NCBI RefSeq assembly: GCF_013409305.1
Contig: NZ_JACBZJ010000001.1
Coordinates: 3,472,001-3,536,000, forward strand
DNA from: Cellulomonas soli
Lineage (GTDB): Bacteria; Actinomycetota; Actinomycetes; Actinomycetales; Cellulomonadaceae
Length of the DNA stretch: 64,000 bases
Reading direction: 5' to 3'
This document shows positions 26,121 to 34,028 of this stretch, in pieces. The position numbers were made by a program, and so were the translations under genes. Every line of letters begins with the position of its first letter. The stretch's first letter is position 1. The notes under the pieces were generated by a model. The model saw nothing but the letters and a program-made list of their open reading frames with translations, did not search any database and was not told the origin of the DNA.

Positions 26121-27326
26121 TCAGTCGAAGCGCGTCATGTGGGTCTGCACGTTGGCCACGTAGCGCCGGGTGTCGGCGAACATGCCGTTGCGTCGTACGG
26201 ACGACGCGCCCTGGTAGTACCCGGCGATCGCCGTCGGAAGGTCCGGGGCGGTCTTGACGAGCGAGCGGAGGATCGCCACACCGGCCACGACGTTGTCGTC
26301 GGGGTCCATCAGGTTCAGATCGCGACCGACGAGCGTGGAGGCCCATTCGCCCGACGACGGGATCACCTGCATGGTGCCGATCGCGTTGGCCGGAGAGACG
26401 GACGCGTGGTTGAAACCGGACTCCTGGAACGCGACCGCCAGTGCGAGTGCGGGATCGACGCCCATGGCGCGCGCGGTGGCGACGATCGTGGCCTGCATGT
26501 CGGCCTTGCTGGGCACCCCGACCGCGAGCAGCGCGGCCTTGTTCGCGTTGGCGGAGGCCACGACGGCCGCCGGGTAGGTGCGGCCCTCGAAGGTGCTCCC
26601 GACGAGCGGCGCGCTCGTCGTGGCGGTCGACGTGGTCGACGTGGTGGCAGTCGCCGTCGTCCCGGGGATCGACAGCGACTGCCCGATGCGGATCAGCGCA
26701 CGCGAGTCGAGGCCGTTGGCCTGCACCAGCGCGGTCACGGTGGTGCCGTACCGGCGGGCGATCGCGCCCGCGGTGTCGCCCGCGACGACCGTGTGGTTCG
26801 CCACGGTGCTGACGGCGGCCGTGCTCGCTGTGCTCCCTGCGGACGCGACGGCGGCGGCGGTCGTGCCCGGGATCGTGAGCACCTGACCGGCACGGATGAA
26901 GGCGCGGGCGTCGAGCCCGTTCGCGGCGACGACGGCCTGGACGCTCGTGCCGTACCGGGAGGCGATCGCCGAGACCGTGTCGCCCGTGCGAACCGTGTGG
27001 GTCGCGGCGGGTGCGGCAGCGGGCGTTGCGGCGGTCGCCGCGGCCGTGCCGGCGCTCGTCGACGTCGTCGGGATGGTGAGCACCTGGCCGATCCGGATGC
27101 GCGAGGCGTCCGCCAGGCCGTTCGCCCGGGTGATGGCGGTGACGCTCGCGCCGGTGCGGACGGCGATGTGGCTGACCGTGTCGCCCGCGCGGACCGTCAC
27201 CTGGTCGTCGGCGTGCGCGGCACCCCCGGTGGCGGTCACGGCCACGGCGGCGAGCGCGAGCGTGGCCCCGGTCCCCGTGCCGGCACGGCGAAGTCGGGCG
27301 GGGCGGGCGGATGCGGGCTGCGTCAT
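26121..27326 (-). CDS. Secreted LysM-repeat lytic transglycosylase
   Basis: 401 residues. An N-terminal signal peptide (RLRR then a hydrophobic run ending in AHA-D, about residues 12-39) is followed by three LysM repeats (about 41-85, 108-152 and 175-220), separated by Ala/Thr-rich linkers, and a C-terminal SLT domain (about 265-401). The SLT domain has the catalytic Glu in AVAFQESGFN and AIGTMQVIPSSG. It would bind and cleave peptidoglycan outside the membrane. The ATG at 27326 has a GAGG site and gives the signal peptide; the open frame upstream does not. It precedes the PASTA kinase on the same strand. Confidence 0.92.
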   Translation of the reverse strand: MTQPASARPARLRRAGTGTGATLALAAVAVTATGGAAHADDQVTVRAGDTVSHIAVRTGASVTAITRANGLADASRIRIGQVLTIPTTSTSAGTAAATAATPAAAPAATHTVRTGDTVSAIASRYGTSVQAVVAANGLDARAFIRAGQVLTIPGTTAAAVASAGSTASTAAVSTVANHTVVAGDTAGAIARRYGTTVTALVQANGLDSRALIRIGQSLSIPGTTATATTSTTSTATTSAPLVGSTFEGRTYPAAVVASANANKAALLAVGVPSKADMQATIVATARAMGVDPALALAVAFQESGFNHASVSPANAIGTMQVIPSSGEWASTLVGRDLNLMDPDDNVVAGVAILRSLVKTAPDLPTAIAGYYQGASSVRRNGMFADTRRYVANVQTHMTRFD

Positions 27327-27366
27327 GGCTGAACCTCTGGTGCTGGAGTACACGGAAGTGACGGGT

Positions 27367-27380
27367 GTTACTCGAGTGAC
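27367..27380. repeat. Imperfect palindrome upstream of the LysM gene
   Basis: GTTACTCGAGTGAC pairs in 6 of 7 positions around CTCGAG, 41 bases before the LysM start, in an unusually AT-rich stretch. It may be an operator; no regulator is assigned. Confidence 0.35.
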
Positions 27381-27457
27381 AAAATGCGACGGTAGTCGAC
27401 CTCGACACCATGGGAAAGCCACGCGGGGCAATTGCGCCGATGTCATTTGCTGTTGCG

Positions 27458-27463
27458 TAGGCT
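27458..27463 (+). promoter_or_regulatory. -10 TAGGCT of the Rv2175c-like gene (leaderless)
   Basis: TAGGCT with 6 bases to the GTG at 27470. Confidence 0.6.
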
Positions 27464-27469
27464 GGTCGA

Positions 27470-27883
27470 GTGAATCCCCCTGTGCCCGACCTCGATCTGC
27501 TCGTCGACGAGTGGCTCACGATCCCCGACGCCGCCGAGAGGCTCGACCTCGACGTCACCAAGGTGCACCGGCTCCTGCAGGAACGTCGCCTGGTCGCCGT
27601 GCGGCGCGGCGAACGGCCCGTGCAGTCGGTGCCCGCGGCATTCCTGGTCGCCGGACACCTGGCCAACCCCGCGGCACCCTCGAAGGCCGAGGGCCTGCCC
27701 GAGTGGACCGTGCTCGCAGCGCTTCAGGGCACGCTGACCGTGCTCACCGACGTCGGCTTCTCCGACGCGGACGCGATCGCGTGGCTGTTCGCCCGGGACG
27801 AGTCCCTGGCCGCCTCACCGATCGAGGCGCTGCGCGCGGGGCGGAAGACCGAGGTCCGTCGGCTGGCGCAGGCCGAGCTCTGA
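27470..27883 (+). CDS. Rv2175c-like winged-helix DNA-binding protein
   Basis: 137 residues. LTIPDAAERLDLDVTKVHRLLQERRLVAV (about 17-45) is a helix-turn-helix, and the C-terminal half (from about residue 70) has FSDADAIAWLF, as in the actinobacterial Rv2175c family. In M. tuberculosis Rv2175c binds DNA and is a phosphorylation substrate of PknL, encoded next door; that pairing is preserved here with the PASTA kinase. The GTG start is supported by the adjacent -10. The targets of this protein are unknown. Confidence 0.85.
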   Translation: MNPPVPDLDLLVDEWLTIPDAAERLDLDVTKVHRLLQERRLVAVRRGERPVQSVPAAFLVAGHLANPAAPSKAEGLPEWTVLAALQGTLTVLTDVGFSDADAIAWLFARDESLAASPIEALRAGRKTEVRRLAQAEL

Positions 27884-27914
27884 CCGGCCTCTGACCGGCC
27901 TCCGCCCGGCCGCT

Positions 27915-29036
27915 TCAGGAGCGGCGGTCGACCGCGGCGTGTGCCAGTGCCACGAGCTGACCGCGGGCAGGCTCTGACCACGGCCGGTTCTCCATCCGGT
28001 CGAAGGCCTCGGCCGACAGCACCGAGATGAGCTCCTCGACGTCCTCAGGCGCCCCCGTGGCGGCGATCGTCGCGGCCAGGTCGGCGACCTCCTGCTCGGA
28101 CATCGCCCGCACGCCCAGTCGGCTGCGCAGCGCCTCGACGGCCGGGGCGTCACCCGCCAGGAGGGCGCGGCGCACCGCACGGGCGGCCAGGACCGTCCGC
28201 TTGCCCTCGCGCAGGTCGTCCCCGGCGGGCTTCCCCGTCGTGCGCGGGTCGCCGAAGACGCCGAGCAGGTCATCGCGCAGCTGGAACGCCTCGCCGAGCG
28301 GCAACCCGATCCGACGGCAGGCGTCGAGCTGTTCCTCGTCGGCGTCCGCCAGCGCGGCTCCCAGCACGATCGGGTGCTCGACGCTGTACCGGGCCGACTT
28401 CGCCCGGATCACGGTCCGCGCGCGTCGCTCGTCCGCGTCGGGGTCCTGACCCCACGGCGTGGCCTGGGCGAGGACGTCGAGGTACTGGCCCACGGTCACC
28501 TCGGTGCGCATGAGGTCGAACACCGTGCGTGCCTGCGTCGCGCGAGGCAAGGGGGCCAGCGCGAGCGCCCCGGAGAACTCCTGCTCGCTGGCCACGAGCG
28601 CCAGGTCGCCGAGCAGGATCGCCGCCGAGGTGCCGAACTGCTCGGCGTCGCCCACCAGGCCCCAGTCGTCGTGCAGCGAGGCGAACGCACGGTGGGCCGC
28701 CGGCAGACCGCGGCGGGTGTCGGAGGCGTCCATCACGTCGTCGTGGAACAGCGCGGCGGCCTGGAAGAGCTCGAGCGCGGCACCGACCCTGATGGCGGTG
28801 TGCGCCTGGGGCGAGCCCGGTCGACCGCCGTGCGCGCGCCAGGACCAGTAGCAGAACGCGGCCCGCAGGCGCTTGCCTCCCGAGAGCATGCGCGTCACCG
28901 CGTCGGCGAGCACCTCGGCGTCAGGACCGGCGGCGCGCAGCACCGAGCGCAGCTCACCGACGTGACCGGACAGGACGGAGTCGACCTGGGCGCGGACGTC
29001 CTCGACGTCGACGAGGGCGCGGACGTCGGGGATCAC
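27915..29036 (-). CDS. Polyprenyl (geranylgeranyl-type) diphosphate synthase
   Basis: Adds isopentenyl units to an allylic diphosphate; cytoplasmic, 373 residues. GGKRLRAAF binds IPP, the first Asp-rich motif is FHDDVMDAS, and the second is RDDLLGVFGDP followed by TGKPAGDDLREGKRT. Small residues before the first Asp motif suggest a C20 or longer product; chain length is not certain. IdsA2 (Rv2173) is the positional counterpart. The GTG at 29036 is set by TAGGCT 6 bases upstream. It converges on the Rv2175c-like gene with a 31-bp gap. Confidence 0.92.
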   Translation of the reverse strand: MIPDVRALVDVEDVRAQVDSVLSGHVGELRSVLRAAGPDAEVLADAVTRMLSGGKRLRAAFCYWSWRAHGGRPGSPQAHTAIRVGAALELFQAAALFHDDVMDASDTRRGLPAAHRAFASLHDDWGLVGDAEQFGTSAAILLGDLALVASEQEFSGALALAPLPRATQARTVFDLMRTEVTVGQYLDVLAQATPWGQDPDADERRARTVIRAKSARYSVEHPIVLGAALADADEEQLDACRRIGLPLGEAFQLRDDLLGVFGDPRTTGKPAGDDLREGKRTVLAARAVRRALLAGDAPAVEALRSRLGVRAMSEQEVADLAATIAATGAPEDVEELISVLSAEAFDRMENRPWSEPARGQLVALAHAAVDRRS

Positions 29037-29042
29037 ACCGCG

Positions 29043-29048
29043 AGCCTA
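29043..29048 (-). promoter_or_regulatory. -10 TAGGCT of the polyprenyl synthase gene (leaderless)
   Basis: TAGGCT on the minus strand with 6 bases to the GTG at 29036, just after the stop of the lipoprotein gene. Confidence 0.6.
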
Positions 29049-29061
29049 GGCGACGGGCAGG

Positions 29062-29631
29062 TCAGGAGCCCGTCCGGACCTGCCCGCCGAGCGTGAGGGT
29101 GCGTTCGCCGTCACGGTCGAGCACCCCGACCACGAGGAGCTCGGTGCCGTCGGAGCGGCTGAAGGTCGACTGCGCTGCCAGGCCCGCCTCCGGCGTGCCG
29201 ACCGGGGCCTCGGTGAAACCGGCCGCCACCAACGGGGCACGGACGGCCTCGAGCAGCCCGGGCGCGTCCTGCGCGGAGCGCAGGTTGAGCGAGATCTCGA
29301 CGAGGTCGGACCCGTCGACGGGCTCGGCGGCGGACACCAGCACCTCGGCGCCCTCGGGCACGGGGACGAGATCGCTCGGGAAACCCTCGACGAGCGCGCC
29401 CACGGCCGAGTAGGTGTCGGCACTCTCCGCCAGCAGCGTCTCCGTCGGTGAGGCCGAGGGCATCGCTTCGGTCGCGGTCGGCGCCAGGGTGGCGGGTGCG
29501 CTGGACGAGCAGGCCGACGCCGTCAGGAGGACCCCCGAGGCGAGCACGGCTGCCAGGCCGAGGCGGACCGGGGCCGGCGGACGCCGCAGGCATCCCTGGT
29601 CGTGGCGGACGGTCCGGTGCAGCACCGGCAC
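29062..29631 (-). CDS. Putative lipoprotein, function unknown
   Basis: About 189 residues if GTG 29631 is the start; GTG 29625 is equally possible and neither has a good ribosome site. An RR-containing N-terminus and hydrophobic run (LGLAAVLASGVLL) end in TASAC, a plausible lipobox, so the mature protein would be lipid-anchored outside the membrane. The remaining 140 residues form an alpha/beta-looking domain with no family I recognise. It lies upstream of the polyprenyl synthase on the same strand and is divergent from the DUF4192 gene. Confidence 0.7.
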   Translation of the reverse strand: MPVLHRTVRHDQGCLRRPPAPVRLGLAAVLASGVLLTASACSSSAPATLAPTATEAMPSASPTETLLAESADTYSAVGALVEGFPSDLVPVPEGAEVLVSAAEPVDGSDLVEISLNLRSAQDAPGLLEAVRAPLVAAGFTEAPVGTPEAGLAAQSTFSRSDGTELLVVGVLDRDGERTLTLGGQVRTGS

Positions 29632-29756
29632 AGAGTAGCCGCCGGCCCAGCTCCGTCGCGGGCTCGAACCGACCACAGGCCGACCCTTCGGACGGCCCTG
29701 CACCACGGGCTGCGTGCGAACCGTCCGCCCTGGCGCCCGCACGGTTCGGTACGGGC

Positions 29757-30896
29757 ATGGACACGACCCTCCGGCTCGGCGAACCGCGTGAGCTCCTCGC
29801 CCTGATCCCGCACCAGCTCGGCTTCCGCCCGCTCGACTCCGCCGTGGCGGTGAGCCTGCGCCCACCGGCGGGCGAGGTCGGCCTCGTCGTGCGTGTCGAC
29901 CTGGCCGCGCTCGCGGACGACGAGACGGGTCCACGGCTGGCGCGTGGCCTCGTGGCGCACCTCGACCGGGACGGTGCCCGGCGATGCGTGCTCGCGCTCT
30001 ACACCGACCAGGACCCGCGCGGCCTCGAGGCGCACCCGGTGCACCGGGCGGCGGCACGCCTGCGCGAGGCCGCCCAGGTCCCGCTCGGCGACGTCCCCGC
30101 GTGGGTCGTCACGCTGGACGGCTACCTCGCGCTCGACTGCGACGAGGCCTGCTGCCCGCCGGGCGGGCGCCCGCTGCACGAGCTGGAGTCGACCCAGGTC
30201 GGAGCTCGGATGGTGCTCGCCGGGTCGGTCGTCGCGGCGACGCGCGACGACGTCGCACGGATCCGCCGGGCGCCGGTCGAGGCTCGTCGGTCGGTCGCCC
30301 GCGTCCGACGGCGCTGGGAGGAGCGCCGGGCGGCGGCAGCCGAGGCGGGCCCGCAGGCGACCGCAGCGTGGCGGGTCGGGTCGGTGGAGGCCTGGCGCCG
30401 CGCGACCGATCCCGACGTCGACGGACGGCGACCGGCATCCGGCTCGCCGCTGGGCAGGGTCGAGGCGGGGCTGGCGGACCGGCGGGTGCGCGACGCGGTG
30501 CTGGTCTCGTTGGTCCCGGGAACCGGCGACCTGCCCGAACGGGCCGTGCGCGGCGCAGGGCTGGACGCTCGGGCGGACGCCGCCGTCGGCGCGGCGGTCG
30601 CGGCGATCGTCGACCCCCAGGTCGCCGTGCGCCCCCCGGACGACGTCCGTCGGTACGAGCAGGTCCTCGAGCAGGTCGTCGCCCACGGACGCGACGGCGG
30701 TCAGGCGCCGGCCCTGACGCTGCTCGCCCTGGTCTCGTGGTGGCGAGGGGACGGTGCCCGGGCGAGCGTGCTGCTCGACCGCGCGCTCGCGCAGGAGGCA
30801 GGCCACCGGCTCGCGCTGCTCCTCGTGGACGCGCTCGAGGCGGCGGTCCCGCCCGGATGGGTACGGGCGGGCGGGGAGCAGGGCCCGCCGTCCTGA
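29757..30896 (+). CDS. DUF4192-family protein
   Basis: 379 residues, cytoplasmic, no membrane segment. LGEPRELLALIPHQLGFRPLDSAVAVSL at the N-terminus is characteristic of DUF4192, which is common in actinobacteria near the principal sigma factor. CDEACCPPGGRPL near residue 130 is a Cys-rich conserved motif that might bind a metal. The C-terminal 100 residues are helical and TPR-like (LLALVSWWRGDGARASVLLDRAL). No function is known to me. The ATG at 29757 begins the family match; the open frame upstream is GC noise. Confidence 0.85.
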   Translation: MDTTLRLGEPRELLALIPHQLGFRPLDSAVAVSLRPPAGEVGLVVRVDLAALADDETGPRLARGLVAHLDRDGARRCVLALYTDQDPRGLEAHPVHRAAARLREAAQVPLGDVPAWVVTLDGYLALDCDEACCPPGGRPLHELESTQVGARMVLAGSVVAATRDDVARIRRAPVEARRSVARVRRRWEERRAAAAEAGPQATAAWRVGSVEAWRRATDPDVDGRRPASGSPLGRVEAGLADRRVRDAVLVSLVPGTGDLPERAVRGAGLDARADAAVGAAVAAIVDPQVAVRPPDDVRRYEQVLEQVVAHGRDGGQAPALTLLALVSWWRGDGARASVLLDRALAQEAGHRLALLLVDALEAAVPPGWVRAGGEQGPPS

Positions 30897-30945
30897 GCGG
30901 GTTCCCCGCCGGCGGTCGCGGTCAGCAGGGGGAGCGGCGCTCCGG

Positions 30946-30951
30946 TAGCGT
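30946..30951 (+). promoter_or_regulatory. -10 TAGCGT upstream of the Usp gene
   Basis: TAGCGT 41 bases before the start at 30993. A GAGGGGAG ribosome site lies between. Confidence 0.45.
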
Positions 30952-30992
30952 CACCTGCACGGCGATGACGCCGTCGAGCGAGGGGAGTACCG

Positions 30993-31388
30993 ATGGGCAT
31001 CGTGGTCGGCTATCTGGCCACGCCGGAGGGGCGCGCGGCCCTCGAGGCGGCGATCGACGAGGGCAAGCGTCGCGACGAGCGGGTGGTCGTCGTGGTCAGC
31101 ATGCGTCGGGACGCCACCGACGAGGAGCAGATGCAGGTCGAGACCGAGCTGAACGCCGTGCGGGCCGAGCTGGTCTCGCGCAACGTCGTCTACGACGTGC
31201 TCGTCCTGGACGGCGGAGACGTCGCGGACGACCTGATCCGCACGGCAGAGGAGCTCGGTGCCGAGCTCATCGTCATCGGGCTGCGTCGCCGTAGCCCGGT
31301 CGGCAAGCTGATCCTCGGTGCGAACGCTCAGCGCGTCCTGTTCGACGCGCCCTGCCCCGTGCTGACCGTGAAGCCGCCGCTGGCCTGA
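30993..31388 (+). CDS. Universal stress protein, single UspA domain
   Basis: 131 residues. The fold runs from MGIVVGYLATPEGRAALEAA to a C-terminal nucleotide-binding loop GLRRRSPVGKLILGANAQRVL, followed by APCPVLTVKP, the usual Usp ending. ATP binding is likely from the G-x2-G-x9-G/S-like loop but not proven. It lies between DUF4192 and the sigma factor and has its own -10 and ribosome site. Stress-related function is family knowledge only. Confidence 0.9.
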   Translation: MGIVVGYLATPEGRAALEAAIDEGKRRDERVVVVVSMRRDATDEEQMQVETELNAVRAELVSRNVVYDVLVLDGGDVADDLIRTAEELGAELIVIGLRRRSPVGKLILGANAQRVLFDAPCPVLTVKPPLA

Positions 31389-31451
31389 GGGCGCCCGCAC
31401 GGCGGGTGATCGTCGGGTGAGACGGGGCGCGTCCGTTCCGGACGGGAATCT

Positions 31452-31495
31452 CCGGCCGCTCTCATCCGTTGGGCCGGCCGCTCTCATCCGTTGGG
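31452..31495 (+). repeat. Perfect 22-bp tandem duplication upstream of the sigma factor
   Basis: Two identical, directly adjacent 22-base units (31452-31473 and 31474-31495). Each begins CCGGCCGCT, ends CATCCGTTGGG and contains a CCGG half palindrome. They lie 76 bases before the sigA -10. Confidence 0.9.
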
Positions 31496-31568
31496 AGGGG
31501 GTCGGCCGACGTCTTGACGTCGGTGGCCACCACCGCTGCCCTCGTGGGGCCAGGACGAGGTCCGGGTC

Positions 31569-31587
31569 GGTACAATATCGGTGTACC
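31569..31587 (+). promoter_or_regulatory. Sigma-factor promoter with inverted repeat over the -10
   Basis: TACAAT (31571-31576) is the best -10 in the window and lies about 55 bases before the GTG. It is embedded in GGTACA-N7-TGTACC, a perfect 6-bp inverted repeat. A TTGACG at 31514-31519 is too far away to be its -35. Confidence 0.6.
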
Positions 31588-31631
31588 TCTCCGGCCTCAG
31601 ATCCGGTTCTCACGCTGCCGAAAGGTCGTTC

Positions 31632-33170
31632 GTGTCGTCCCAGACCCCGCATCCCGCGCTTCCGCGTGAGTTCGAGCACCCCGCACTGCAGGAGCTGGTC
31701 CTGCGTGGCCGCACGCACGGCAGCGTCGGAGCCGAGGAGCTGCGCCACGCGTGCGAGCAGGCGGACGTGCAGGACGCCAAGCGTCTGCGCGCCGTGATCC
31801 GCGGCCTGGCCACGGCCGGCATCGGCGTGCAAGAGCCGACCGCTCCCGCCCGTGCCGTCGCAGCGACCAGCGCGAAGGCACGCCCGTCGGCCAAGGCGGT
31901 CGTCGCCTCCGACGACGCTGCCGCCAAGCCGGCACGCAAGGCCCCGGCCCGTCCCGCCGCGGCCAAGGCCGCACCCAAGCCCGCAGCCAAGGCTGCGACC
32001 AAGAGTGCCGCCGCCAAGGGTTCGGCCAAGGCCGCCGACGACGACGAGGCTGCCGAGGTCGAGCTCGAAGAGGTCGTGATCGACGAGACCGACGTGGTCG
32101 TCGCCGACGAGGCCGTCGAGGAGACCGACGCGGAGGAGACCGACGAGGAGGGGGCCAAGAAGCCGGCCGCCGCCGCGGAGGAGGAGTCCGAGGACAAGGG
32201 CTTCGTCTACTCCGACGCCGACGACGACGACGCCCCTGCCCAGCAGGTCGTCACGGCGGGTGCCACCGCGGACCCGGTGAAGGACTACCTCAAGCAGATC
32301 GGCAAGGTCGCCCTCCTCAACGCCGAGCAGGAGGTCGAGCTCGCCAAGCGCATCGAGGCCGGCCTGTTCGCCGAGGAGCGGCTGAACTCCGGTACGCCGA
32401 TGGAGCCGAAGATCCGTCGCGAGCTCGAGTGGATCGCCGGTGACGGTCGTCGGGCCAAGAACCACCTGCTCGAGGCGAACCTGCGGCTCGTGGTCTCGCT
32501 CGCCAAGCGGTACACCGGGCGCGGCATGCTGTTCCTGGACCTGATCCAGGAGGGCAACCTCGGCCTGATCCGTGCGGTCGAGAAGTTCGACTACACCAAG
32601 GGCTACAAGTTCTCGACGTACGCGACGTGGTGGATCCGTCAGGCCATCACCCGCGCCATGGCTGACCAGGCGCGCACCATCCGCATCCCGGTGCACATGG
32701 TCGAGGTCATCAACAAGCTCGCTCGCGTCCAGCGGCAGATGCTCCAGGACCTGGGCCGTGAGCCCACGCCCGAGGAGCTCGCCAAGGAGCTCGACATGAC
32801 GCCCGAGAAGGTCGTCGAGGTCCAGAAGTACGGCCGCGAGCCCATCTCGCTGCACACCCCCCTCGGCGAGGACGGTGACAGCGAGTTCGGTGACCTCATC
32901 GAGGACTCCGAGGCGGTCGTCCCGGCGGATGCCGTGAGCTTCACGCTGCTGCAGGAGCAGCTGCACCAGGTGCTCGACACCCTCTCGGAGCGCGAGGCCG
33001 GTGTGGTCTCGATGCGGTTCGGTCTGACCGACGGCCAGCCGAAGACGCTCGACGAGATCGGCAAGGTCTACGGGGTCACGCGTGAGCGGATCCGGCAGAT
33101 CGAGTCCAAGACGATGTCGAAGCTGCGGCACCCCTCGCGGTCGCAGGTGCTGCGCGACTACCTCGACTGA
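31632..33170 (+). CDS. rpoD: Principal RNA polymerase sigma factor (RpoD/SigA/HrdB)
   Basis: Directs RNA polymerase to housekeeping promoters; 512 residues. Region 1.1 is replaced by an actinobacterial N-terminus: Ala/Lys/Pro-rich repeats (about 70-135), then an acidic block (about 136-190). Region 1.2 begins at [12 protein letters not shown], region 2 has [36 protein letters not shown] (core binding) and [17 protein letters not shown] (-10 recognition), and region 4 has [20 protein letters not shown] (-35 recognition). GTG at 31632 follows an AAAGG site and gives the HrdB-like start. A long hairpin terminates the gene. Confidence 0.97.
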   Translation: MSSQTPHPALPREFEHPALQELVLRGRTHGSVGAEELRHACEQADVQDAKRLRAVIRGLATAGIGVQEPTAPARAVAATSAKARPSAKAVVASDDAAAKPARKAPARPAAAKAAPKPAAKAATKSAAAKGSAKAADDDEAAEVELEEVVIDETDVVVADEAVEETDAEETDEEGAKKPAAAAEEESEDKGFVYSDADDDDAPAQQVVTAGATADPVKDYLKQIGKVALLNAEQEVELAKRIEAGLFAEERLNSGTPMEPKIRRELEWIAGDGRRAKNHLLEANLRLVVSLAKRYTGRGMLFLDLIQEGNLGLIRAVEKFDYTKGYKFSTYATWWIRQAITRAMADQARTIRIPVHMVEVINKLARVQRQMLQDLGREPTPEELAKELDMTPEKVVEVQKYGREPISLHTPLGEDGDSEFGDLIEDSEAVVPADAVSFTLLQEQLHQVLDTLSEREAGVVSMRFGLTDGQPKTLDEIGKVYGVTRERIRQIESKTMSKLRHPSRSQVLRDYLD

Positions 33171-33204
33171 GCCCGGATGCCGCACCCGCGGCTGCAGGCT
33201 TGTC

Positions 33205-33239
33205 CACGAGGCCCGGACCGTCATGGTCCGGGCCTCGTG
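33205..33239 (+). terminator. Terminator of the sigma-factor gene
   Basis: Perfect 15-bp stem (33205-33219 with 33225-33239) and 5-base loop, 35 bases after the stop. Confidence 0.85.
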
Positions 33240-33301
33240 GCGTTCGTGGGTCTTCCCCGCGGGAGTGAGGGTGCCCGAGCCGGGAGGATGCAGAGACATC
33301 A

Positions 33302-33334
33302 TTGCAAAGAATCACTTGCAAAGAAGACTTTGCA
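33302..33334. promoter_or_regulatory. Operator of the ArsR-type regulator
   Basis: An AT-rich island in GC-rich DNA. TTGCAAAGAA occurs at 33302-33311 and 33316-33325 (14-bp phase). The second copy forms a perfect inverted repeat, TGCAAAG-N4-CTTTGCA (33317-33334), just upstream of the -10. This is the typical place for autorepression. Confidence 0.75.
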
Positions 33335-33338
33335 CTCG

Positions 33339-33344
33339 TAGTCT
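33339..33344 (+). promoter_or_regulatory. -10 TAGTCT of the ArsR/MFS operon (leaderless)
   Basis: TAGTCT with 6 bases to the ATG at 33351, directly after the operator repeat. Confidence 0.6.
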
Positions 33345-33350
33345 CGCCCC

Positions 33351-34028
33351 ATGACGACCCGAGAGCACGACTCCGACGCGGACGATCCGCTCGACCTGAC
33401 GGGCGACGACCTGCCGCTCGACGTGCGTCGCCTCAAGGCGCTCGCGCACCCGCTGCGGACCCAGATCTTCGACGCGCTCACGACGGGACCGGCGACGGCC
33501 AGCGGCCTCGCGCAGCGGCTCGGCGAGTCCTCCGGCGCGACGAGCTACCACCTGCGCCAGCTCGCCGAGCACGGGTTCGTGGAGGAGATGCCCGGGCGCG
33601 GCACGGCACGAGAGCGCTGGTGGCAGCTGGCGCCCGGGCGGCACGCGCTCAGCTCCTCGGCGGACGAGAGCGCTGCGGCGCGGGAGGCGCTGGACATGTT
33701 CGCCTCCGAATGGATGCGCCTGCGCTACCAGGCCGCGGCCGAGTTCCGCACCCGGGTGCGCGCCGGGCTCGAGCCCGCGTGGAAGGGCAAGGCCAGCGAC
33801 GCCACCACGCTGTTCGTGATGACGCCCGACGAGCTCGAGGCGATGACCGGCGAGCTGGTCGCTGTGCTCGATCGGTGGGACGACCGGTGCGGGCGCGAAC
33901 GGGCGGACGTGCCCGACGGAGCGCGCGTGGTCGAGCTGCAGCTGCGGGCGTTCCCGCGCGTCGGCTCGGCCGTCGACTTCCACGACACCGCGCGAGCCGT
34001 CGCCCCGACCGAGACGGAGGCCTCGTGA
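33351..34028 (+). CDS. ArsR-like winged-helix transcriptional regulator
   Basis: 225 residues. The DNA-binding domain spans about 25-100: LKALAHPLRTQIFDALTTGPATASGLAQRLGESSGATSYHLRQLAEHGFV, a standard ArsR/HTH_20 winged helix. No Cys pair of the metal-sensing kind is present, so a metal inducer is unlikely. The C-terminal 120 residues, a helical region, may bind a ligand. It overlaps the MFS gene by GTGA and probably represses the pair through the repeat upstream. Regulator-plus-MFS pairs of this kind are common in actinobacteria; the inducer is unknown. Confidence 0.88.
   Translation: MTTREHDSDADDPLDLTGDDLPLDVRRLKALAHPLRTQIFDALTTGPATASGLAQRLGESSGATSYHLRQLAEHGFVEEMPGRGTARERWWQLAPGRHALSSSADESAAAREALDMFASEWMRLRYQAAAEFRTRVRAGLEPAWKGKASDATTLFVMTPDELEAMTGELVAVLDRWDDRCGRERADVPDGARVVELQLRAFPRVGSAVDFHDTARAVAPTETEAS

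Noticed and set aside
27327..27469. A c-di-AMP (ydaO-type) riboswitch before the LysM/transglycosylase gene
   Set aside because: Actinobacterial wall-hydrolase genes often carry one, but the 143-bp gap also holds the divergent promoter and I could not find the conserved core.
31514..31576. TTGACG (31514) and TACAAT (31571) as a -35/-10 pair for rpoD
   Set aside because: They are 51 bases apart, far beyond the usual 16-19. TACAAT is kept as the -10; TTGACG may be chance or a second promoter.
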